Shown piece by piece: positions 1 through 5,477 of a stretch of 6,208 bases of DNA; the first letter of the stretch is position 1; each line of letters begins with the position of its first letter. The stretch is from an uncultured Bacteroidales bacterium. GTDB lineage: Bacteria > Bacteroidota > Bacteroidia > Bacteroidales > UBA932. The stretch covers positions 1 to 6,208 of the forward strand of contig CAMJHJ010000145.1 of NCBI GenBank assembly GCA_946405485.1, written 5' to 3'. The position numbers were made by a program, and so were the translations under genes. Under the pieces are notes generated by a model. The model made no database searches. It saw nothing but the letters and a program-made list of their open reading frames with translations, and had not been told where the DNA came from.

Positions 1-5
1 TTTAG

Positions 6-36
6 CTTGCAAAGATACTGAAAATGTTTACATTTG
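6..36 (+). promoter_or_regulatory. Bacteroidota-type promoter of the GH106 gene
   Basis: The -7 element TACATTTG at 29-36 matches the Bacteroidota consensus TAnnTTTG perfectly. A -33 element CTTG at 6-9 (consensus TTTG) lies 19 bases upstream, which is the usual spacing for this sigma-factor class. The TTGCAAAGATAC at 7-18 resembles sequences I associate with Bacteroidales upstream regions. Only four bases separate the -7 element from the ATG at 41, so transcription should begin at or within a few bases of the start codon, giving a leaderless or almost leaderless mRNA. The element match is seen directly; the transcription start is inferred. Confidence 0.7.
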
Positions 37-40
37 AATT

Positions 41-3000
41 ATGAATCCAGCAATCCTCATTTTCTTGCTTGCCTCCCTCACGGCAGCATCGCCGGACAAC
101 GGCGCATCGAAACTGATCAAGGACTTCCAAGAGCCGCCACGGGCCGCCCGGCCTTATGTCTGGTGGCACTGGATGGACGGTGAGGTGTCCCTCGACGGCA
201 TCCGGAAGGATCTGGAATGGATGGACGCCGTGGGCATCGCGGGCTTCCACCAGTTCGACGCCGGCGGCGTCAACATGCCCAAGGCGGCGCCTTTCAAGCG
301 CCCCTATCTCTCCGACAGCTGGAAAGAGGCGTTCTGCTTCGCCGTCGGCCTGGCGGATTCGCTGGGCATGGAGATGGCCGTGGCAAGCGCGCCCGGCTGG
401 AGCAGCACAGGAGGGCCCTGGGTGAGCCCGGAGGATGCGATGAAGAAGCTGGAATGGCAGACCGTCGAAGTGCAGGGCGGCCCGGTGGATATCCGGCTGC
501 CGGAGCTGCAGAAGGTCACCGGCCCTTACCGGGACATCCCGCGGGGGCAGGAGCATATACAGGTGGATCCCTACGGCTATGACGTCGCCGTGATCGCCGT
601 GCGCCTGAGCGACGGGGACCGGACGATGGCGGAGCTGGGGGCCGAAGTCTCCGCTTCCGACAGCGTGATTACGGTCACCTTCCCCCGTCCGGTTACGGTC
701 CGCGCCCTCACGCTCCGGAGCGGGGCGACCGGCATCCGTCCGCGCATCGGGGACACCCCCTGCCCCCACGTACTCCAGTACAGCAAGGATGGCAAGGGTT
801 GGAAGACGGTGTCCAGGCTCCGGCTTTCCGCCCTGGAATATGCCACGATGAACGTTCCGGCCACGAAAGCCCGGTATTTCCGCGTGAGGGGACCCAAGCT
901 GAAATCCCTGGAGCTCTTCACCGTCCCGAAGATGGAGCAGGTGGAGGAACGCTCGGGCGCGGCCTACCCTTACGACGCCTGGAAATACGGCACAGACGCG
1001 GTTCCTGCCGCTTTCTGCGCGAAAGAAGGAGACGTGATCGACCTCAGCGCGCAGATGACGGAGGATGGTCATCTCAGCTGCACGCTTCCCAAGGGCCGCT
1101 GGCGCATCTGGCGCTTCGGCGCTTCGCTGACCGGCAAGATGAACCACCCGGCCTCCCCCAACGCCACCGGACTGGAAGTGGACAAGCTGAACAAGGGAGC
1201 CTGGGAGCGCTATTTCCGGCATTACCTGGAAATGTATAAGGAAGCGGCCGGAGGCATGCTGGGCGAGCGGGGCATCACGCATCTGCTGGTGGACAGCTTC
1301 GAGGCCGGTCCGGAGACCTGGACGCCCGCCCTGGCGCAGGAATTCATGGCGCGCCGGGGCTATGATCCCCTGCCCTGGCTGCCCGTGCTGACCGGGCAGG
1401 TCATCGGCAGCGCGGAGCGGAGCGAGCGTTTCCTGGTCGACTGGCGGACGACCCTCGGCGAACTCTTCACCGAGAACTACCGGCGAATCAACGCTCTGAC
1501 TGCGAAATACGGAATGAAGGGCACCTACATCGAATCGCACGAGACCGGCCGGGCTTTCATCGGCGATGGAATGGATGCCAAACGTAACGCTTCGGTCCCG
1601 ATGTCCGCCATCTGGATGACCGAAAGCCCGAGCGGCTCCATGCTACCGGCAGCCATCAGCGACATCCGCGAGAGCGCTTCCGTTGCCCATATCTACGGGC
1701 AGAACATCGCCGCGGCGGAGTCTTTCACCGTCAATGGCGACAACAAACGGGCCTACATCTATCATCCCGGCAATATCAAGTCGATCGCGGACATCGCGCT
1801 CTCCAGCGGCCTCAACCGCTTCATTATCCACGACAGCGCCTCCCAGCCTTCGGACGACTACCTGCCCGGGCTGGCACTCTTCCGCTATGGGCAGTGGTTC
1901 CATCGCAACGAGACCTGGGCGCCTTACGCCAGGGTTTGGACGGACTACCTCGCCCGCAGCTGCACGATGATGCAAGCGGGCCGGAACGTGGCCGACATCC
2001 TGCTGTACTACGGTGAGGATACCAACGCCACAGCGCAGTACGGAGGCGAATACCTCGCCTGCCTGCCCAAGATTCCGGCCGGATACAATTTCGACTATGC
2101 CAATCCCGACGTGCTCCTGAATGTCGTCCGGCCTGAAGGCGGATGCCTGGTGACCGGCAGCGGCCAGCGCTACAAGGTGCTGGTGCTGGGTCCCGCCTGC
2201 AAAGCCTATATGTCGGACGAGATCCGCGCCCGGATCGACGCACTGAAGGCGCAGGGCGTGCCGGTCTGCGATGAGGAAGGACTTCCCGCCCTGCTGGAAT
2301 CGGCAGCCATCCGTCCGGACCTGGTCCTTTCCGGACCGACGGACGGGCTGTGGAACGACGGCTTCCTCTACGGCGGCAAGGTGCCGCAGAACAGCCGGGG
2401 CCATGACGCGACGATCGCGGGCATCCAGTTCGTGCACAGGGTCGTCGCCGGCGAGGGAACGGATATCTACTGGATCTGCAACTTCACCGGCCAGGACTGG
2501 CGCGGCAGCGTGAGCTTCCGCGAAGGGGGCCCTTGCGCGGCCCTGTTCAATGCCGAGACGGGCACCATGGAGCGTATCCCGCGCTCCGGCAGCCGTGTCG
2601 ACCTGCACCTGAAGGCCGGAGACGCCGTCTTCGTCGTGCTGACCGACCGGCCCCTGAACCTGCCCGAGGCCAAGCCGGAATACAAGGCGGCCGAAGTGAT
2701 GACCCTGGAGCGCTGGTGGGATGTGGAGTTCAACCAGAAGGGCGGCGAGCACGCCTTGGAGACCTTCTCGGAGCTGAACGACTGGACGACCAACAGCGAC
2801 CCGGTGGTGAAATATTTCTCCGGGACAGCGCACTATTCCTCCGTCTTCAATGTGCCGGCCGGGGCGCTTTCCGGCCTGGAAGAGGCCCGCATCGACCTCG
2901 GCACCGTCCATGTGATGGCGGAACTGATCGTCAACGGGCACAATGCCGGAGTGCTCTGGCGCACGCCCTTCCTCAGCCCGGATCTCCTGCCCTGGCTGAA

Positions 3001-3178
3001 GGAGGGTGAGAACACCATCGAGGTGAATGTCACGAACCTCTGGGTCAACCGCATGATCGGTGACCGCCAACGCGGCGAAAAGCCCGTGACCCGCGTCCGG
3101 CGCTTCTACAATGCCGGCGACCCTCTCCTGCCGTCCGGCCTGCTCGGCCCGGTGCGACTCATCGGCTACAGCGACTGA
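41..3178 (+). CDS. Secreted GH106-family alpha-L-rhamnosidase-like glycoside hydrolase
   Basis: This 1045-residue protein is recognised as a GH106-type hydrolase, a family of inverting, calcium-dependent alpha-L-rhamnosidases that remove terminal rhamnose from plant or microbial glycans. A short signal peptide (about residues 1-17, ending TAA before SPD) indicates export; it is unusual in lacking a basic n-region. The N-terminal part has the family signature YVWWHWMDG (39-47), followed by GIAGFHQFDAGG (65-76) and SAPGWSSTGGPWV (116-128). Residues about 180-300 look like an inserted beta-rich segment. The central barrel has LLVDSFEAG (415-423), the EFMARRGYDPLPWLP stretch (434-448) and AAAESFT (557-563). 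E421 and E560 are my best candidates for the catalytic glutamate pair. The C-terminus (about 888-1043) looks like a galactose-binding-type beta-sandwich, with INGH-like VNGHNAGVLWRTPF (964-977) and VTNLWVNRMIGD (997-1008). Length is normal for the family. An in-frame TGA at 35-37 rules out an upstream start. The exact sugar linkage cannot be predicted, and no SusC/SusD partner is in view. Confidence 0.9.
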   Translation: MNPAILIFLLASLTAASPDNGASKLIKDFQEPPRAARPYVWWHWMDGEVSLDGIRKDLEWMDAVGIAGFHQFDAGGVNMPKAAPFKRPYLSDSWKEAFCFAVGLADSLGMEMAVASAPGWSSTGGPWVSPEDAMKKLEWQTVEVQGGPVDIRLPELQKVTGPYRDIPRGQEHIQVDPYGYDVAVIAVRLSDGDRTMAELGAEVSASDSVITVTFPRPVTVRALTLRSGATGIRPRIGDTPCPHVLQYSKDGKGWKTVSRLRLSALEYATMNVPATKARYFRVRGPKLKSLELFTVPKMEQVEERSGAAYPYDAWKYGTDAVPAAFCAKEGDVIDLSAQMTEDGHLSCTLPKGRWRIWRFGASLTGKMNHPASPNATGLEVDKLNKGAWERYFRHYLEMYKEAAGGMLGERGITHLLVDSFEAGPETWTPALAQEFMARRGYDPLPWLPVLTGQVIGSAERSERFLVDWRTTLGELFTENYRRINALTAKYGMKGTYIESHETGRAFIGDGMDAKRNASVPMSAIWMTESPSGSMLPAAISDIRESASVAHIYGQNIAAAESFTVNGDNKRAYIYHPGNIKSIADIALSSGLNRFIIHDSASQPSDDYLPGLALFRYGQWFHRNETWAPYARVWTDYLARSCTMMQAGRNVADILLYYGEDTNATAQYGGEYLACLPKIPAGYNFDYANPDVLLNVVRPEGGCLVTGSGQRYKVLVLGPACKAYMSDEIRARIDALKAQGVPVCDEEGLPALLESAAIRPDLVLSGPTDGLWNDGFLYGGKVPQNSRGHDATIAGIQFVHRVVAGEGTDIYWICNFTGQDWRGSVSFREGGPCAALFNAETGTMERIPRSGSRVDLHLKAGDAVFVVLTDRPLNLPEAKPEYKAAEVMTLERWWDVEFNQKGGEHALETFSELNDWTTNSDPVVKYFSGTAHYSSVFNVPAGALSGLEEARIDLGTVHVMAELIVNGHNAGVLWRTPFLSPDLLPWLKEGENTIEVNVTNLWVNRMIGDRQRGEKPVTRVRRFYNAGDPLLPSGLLGPVRLIGYSD

Positions 3179-3195
3179 TTAGCCACAGAGGGCAG

Positions 3196-3228
3196 CCAGG
3201 TGCAAAAACCCTAAGTTTTGCACCTTGG
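3196..3228. repeat. Imperfect inverted repeat (hairpin) after the GH106 gene
   Basis: GGTGCAAAA (3199-3207) is perfectly complementary to TTTTGCACC (3216-3224) around an 8-base loop. The pairing extends outward through A3198-T3225, and through CC (3196-3197) with GG (3227-3228) if T3226 is bulged. This gives about 12 base pairs, 17 bases after the stop of the rhamnosidase gene. The position fits a transcription terminator, but no U-tract follows the 3' arm on either strand. A dispersed palindromic (REP-like) element or a factor-dependent or mRNA-stabilising hairpin is therefore equally possible. Confidence 0.6.
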
Positions 3229-3267
3229 GGGCGGCTGTTTATTATAGCGTCGGGGCCATTTCGAAGG

Positions 3268-3447
3268 TCATCTCACCGCCGCGAAGAGATCCTGAAGTTC
3301 GTCAACGAACGCGTCAACCGAAGCAGCCGCATTTCGGACGTGGAAGTCGAGAAGGAGCCCTTCATCAAGACCGCCACCCTCAAGATCAAACGCTTCCTTT
3401 ACAAGGAAAAGAAAGAGGACGGATCTCCCAAGCAGGACAAGGTGTAG
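3268..3447 (+). pseudogene. 3' remnant of an AMP-forming acyl-CoA ligase
   Basis: One frame, ending at TAG 3445-3447, encodes the unmistakable C-terminal tail of an AMP-forming (long-chain fatty acid-CoA ligase type) synthetase. From 3283 it reads EEILKFVNERVNRSSRIS, then DVEVEKEPFIKTATLKIKRF and LYKEKKE. The motif EPFxKTxTxKIKRFLY carries the family's near-terminal lysine region, which takes part in adenylation. Intact enzymes are about 550-600 residues; only about 60 codons remain. Upstream of about 3268 the same frame stays open but loses recognisable family sequence, and no ATG followed by a ligase body exists. The natural stop and a GC-rich, codon-biased reading frame are retained, which suggests recent loss of the 5' part by deletion or insertion. 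It converges on the barrel gene with 13 bases between stops. It is almost certainly non-functional as an enzyme. Assignment of the tail is by recognition, not by alignment. Confidence 0.75.
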
Positions 3448-3460
3448 GTTCCGGCGTCGT

Positions 3461-4042
3461 TCAGAAAGTGACTCCGAGGAGCAGACGCAGGTTCATGTTG
3501 TGCGCAGTGAAAGAGGGGGCGTCTCCCTTCACCGCGGAGTTCATCAATCCATAACTTCCTTCGAGGCCCAGATACCACCCGGAAAGGCGGTACAACAGCC
3601 TGCAGGCTGCTCCTGCGTCAAATCGTTTCAAGTAGCCGAACGCAGATGCTTCGTAATAAGGATAGACATCGCTGTTCCATGGGGAGTCATAATACCTGGG
3701 GTCGTTTTTCTGATCCCACAGCCCATAGGCTGCATAAGGGCCGATGCCGAATTCGAAGTGCGCGACGCGAGCGGTGACAAAAACGGGAAGGGTCGCATAG
3801 ATTGCGCCATAGTCTTTCTCCCCCTGCCAGGTCAGTTCTAGGATCGGATCCAGTCCCAGTATGGAATTCACCGCATACCGATATCCGACTCCGACGCTAT
3901 ACGCCATCCGGGCTCCGGTCCCTGGGTAGGGCCCGCTGATCTGTGAAACCCCGGCCTCAAGATCCAGATGAGGCTGTGCAAAGGCAGCCAACCCCAAAGA
4001 TAAGGTTAGTGCAATGCCGAGATAGAAACCCTTAAGACTCAT
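3461..4042 (-). CDS. Small outer-membrane beta-barrel protein (porin-like, PF13568-type)
   Basis: This 193-residue protein has a clear signal peptide: K4, a hydrophobic run at about residues 5-20, and a likely cleavage after AFA at 20-22. The remainder is a pattern of amphipathic strands such as YSVGVGYRYAVNS (48-60), HFEFGIGPYAAYG (95-107) and GWYLGLEGSYGL (155-166). It ends NLRLLLGVTF, and the terminal phenylalanine is the usual recognition signal for the BAM barrel-assembly machinery. Size and pattern fit the Bacteroidota 'outer membrane protein beta-barrel' group, whose precise functions are mostly unknown; an 8-stranded barrel would suit the length. The start lies 16 bases after the stop of the astacin gene on the same strand, so the two are probably co-transcribed, with this gene second. 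Its base composition is GC-rich like the chromosome, unlike its partner. No Shine-Dalgarno sequence is visible. I cannot assign a substrate or a gene name. Confidence 0.8.
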   Translation of the reverse strand: MSLKGFYLGIALTLSLGLAAFAQPHLDLEAGVSQISGPYPGTGARMAYSVGVGYRYAVNSILGLDPILELTWQGEKDYGAIYATLPVFVTARVAHFEFGIGPYAAYGLWDQKNDPRYYDSPWNSDVYPYYEASAFGYLKRFDAGAACRLLYRLSGWYLGLEGSYGLMNSAVKGDAPSFTAHNMNLRLLLGVTF

Positions 4043-4058
4043 TGTTTAGGATATTTAA

Positions 4059-5294
4059 TCAAAACTCTAGGTCATAATACTCTTCGATACCTGATTCTAT
4101 TCCATATTCAGAATGCATAGTAGTATGAGCTACACCAATGCCATATTGACTAGAACCTGCAGGAACTGTGACGAGGTATGTTGAGTAATAATACGTTCTA
4201 CTGCCCTGATCCACGCGGACAATTGTATTCTTTACCTTTAGCCGTCTATCATATTGGAGCGTGTCCGCAACTGTACAGGCTTTATCTGAATAAAACTGAA
4301 CGTAATAACTTCTCAGTTCACTCCACTCTTCAGATACACCATAATCTTGATAATAAGAAGAAATCACAGAAGATTCAAGTCGATGGTATGGCGGGCCATA
4401 AATCGCCTTTACTCCTTCCGCATCAAAAGTTGATAATGAATCTCGTTGTGCTTGAAATGTTGAACTATCCAGTTTTGTAATGGTAGGTAATGAGGAACCG
4501 ATTGAGAAATAGTTAGATCCATAAATCATGACGGAACAGAAATCAAGGGGTCCAAGATTGACATTATCGGTAATGTTCAATACGTTAAACTGTGATGCAT
4601 ATCCAGGCACAATGTTATTATAATTAACAATCAAATAATCATCCCTGTCTGAACGACAATGCTCATGAAATAATCCGACAGAATGACCAATTTCATGTAT
4701 AACGGTTCCGGTATTGTATCCAGCATTCTGTAGTGAGATTATTTGTTTCCCACCTTTCATCCCAATACTATTGGAATAATTCCCATCCGAGATATTATTT
4801 TGAAATTCAATGTAATTCCCATTTCCAGTTCCATAGATAAAATCCAAGCCTGTTTTTGATTGCCATTCGGTTATAGCTGCTTGAACATGGGCTTGTCCTG
4901 TAAAACCTGTATTGTAAGTATAGTATACTTTGTGATTTGGCCAATATTTCACAAAACTGCTTGTAATACTTGATCTTGAATTACTATTTTCCAAAGCATT
5001 TTGAAGGTTATTCACTTGAAGTTGATCTAATACAATATCTCCTTGAAAGATATACAAATCACCCATTTTCAGAATCGAATAATCATCTGTGAGATGGAAC
5101 TCTGTCTTCTCTTCATTAGGGAAGGCTTCTTCAGGGGGAAAGGCGACTTCATCTGAATGGCTCGAACGCGTCTCTAATGAAACATCATCATTTTCTTTAG
5201 TTAATGGATCTTGAGAAATGCTGGAGTAACTGCACGAGTAAAGAAAGATTAGACAAAGAAAAAGGGCAATGGATGCTTTTCTATCGTAGATCAT
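4059..5294 (-). CDS. Astacin-family (M12A) zinc metalloprotease lipoprotein
   Basis: This 411-residue secreted endopeptidase is predicted to be a lipoprotein. Hydrophobic residues 9-19 lead to a lipobox LYSC, with C21 as the lipidation site, followed by an acidic linker (about 31-65). A propeptide-like segment (about 66-107) contains FQGDI (83-87), matching the FxGD motif of astacin propeptides, whose Asp blocks the active-site zinc. The catalytic domain spans about 112-300. It carries the complete astacin zinc motif HEIGHSVGLFHE (200-211; ligands H200, H204, H210; catalytic E201) and the Met-turn SVMIY (254-258; M256, Y258), where the usual His of SxMHY is Ile. C213 and C253 could form a disulfide. 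DSLSTFDAEGVKAIYG (285-300) closes the domain. Residues about 302-411 form an unrecognised, tyrosine-rich, probably beta-structured C-terminal domain. The gene is strongly AT-rich compared with its GC-rich neighbours, suggesting horizontal acquisition. It precedes the barrel gene by 16 bases. Natural substrates are unknown. Confidence 0.92.
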   Translation of the reverse strand: MIYDRKASIALFLCLIFLYSCSYSSISQDPLTKENDDVSLETRSSHSDEVAFPPEEAFPNEEKTEFHLTDDYSILKMGDLYIFQGDIVLDQLQVNNLQNALENSNSRSSITSSFVKYWPNHKVYYTYNTGFTGQAHVQAAITEWQSKTGLDFIYGTGNGNYIEFQNNISDGNYSNSIGMKGGKQIISLQNAGYNTGTVIHEIGHSVGLFHEHCRSDRDDYLIVNYNNIVPGYASQFNVLNITDNVNLGPLDFCSVMIYGSNYFSIGSSLPTITKLDSSTFQAQRDSLSTFDAEGVKAIYGPPYHRLESSVISSYYQDYGVSEEWSELRSYYVQFYSDKACTVADTLQYDRRLKVKNTIVRVDQGSRTYYYSTYLVTVPAGSSQYGIGVAHTTMHSEYGIESGIEEYYDLEF

Positions 5295-5340
5295 AAGTAG
5301 ATAGGGAGAGAAGTTTTACATATAATACGGTTCACTTTTA

Positions 5341-5348
5341 CAAATAAA
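5341..5348 (-). promoter_or_regulatory. Possible -7 element for the astacin gene
   Basis: Read on the minus strand, TTTATTTG matches TAnnTTTG at five of its six fixed positions and lies about 46 bases before the astacin start codon. No convincing TTTG is seen at the -33 distance, and the surrounding sequence is almost pure A/T, so chance matches are easy. It would also drive the downstream barrel gene if the two form an operon. Confidence 0.3.
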
Positions 5349-5434
5349 AAAAATAAATAATTAATAAAAAAATAATTCGAAAGAAAGTGCCTGAAACTCA
5401 CATCAATTCTGTTTTTTGGGGTTGTAATTATCAT

Positions 5435-5467
5435 TATGGCGGCTTTCGAAAAAGTTACGTATATTTG
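5435..5467 (+). promoter_or_regulatory. Candidate murB promoter
   Basis: TATATTTG at 5460-5467 matches the Bacteroidota -7 consensus TAnnTTTG perfectly. The -33 position holds only a weak TATG (5435-5438) at 21 bases. Transcription would start around 5471-5475, leaving a leader of only a few bases before ATG 5478, or about 15-19 bases before ATG 5490. This geometry bears on which murB start is used. Confidence 0.5.
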
Positions 5468-5477
5468 TATGTTATAG

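Larger units (their letters stand above)
5295..5477. other. AT-rich divergent intergenic region
   Basis: These 183 bases separate the divergent astacin and murB genes. They include a nearly pure A/T stretch at about 5340-5377, and they should hold both promoters. The only convincing element is the TAnnTTTG match near the murB end. I see no tRNA, riboswitch, terminator with a U-tract, or small gene with coding character here. Short open frames across it have no recognisable content. Confidence 0.6.

Noticed and set aside
2..1540. A 512-codon open frame on the minus strand opposite the rhamnosidase gene
   Set aside because: It is an antisense shadow of GC-rich coding sequence. Its protein is rich in Arg, His, Gly and Ala, has no recognisable domain, and lies wholly opposite a gene with clear family motifs.
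1643..3070. A 475-codon open frame on the minus strand opposite the second half of the rhamnosidase gene
   Set aside because: Same reason: low-complexity antisense product in GC-rich DNA, with no motif and no promoter or start context.
3225..3554. A 109-codon plus-strand open frame overlapping the ligase remnant and the barrel gene's 3' end
   Set aside because: It uses a TTG start and the wrong frame of the ligase tail, then runs antisense through the barrel gene. The recognisable ligase sequence is in a different frame ending at 3447.
4043..4058. A separate promoter for the barrel gene in the 16-base gap
   Set aside because: No TAnnTTTG or -33 element is seen on the minus strand there, so co-transcription with the protease gene is more likely.
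5337..5380. A/T-only tract considered as an origin, attachment site or terminator
   Set aside because: No iterons, no flanking direct repeats and no stem preceding the tract were found. An AT-rich promoter region is the simpler explanation.
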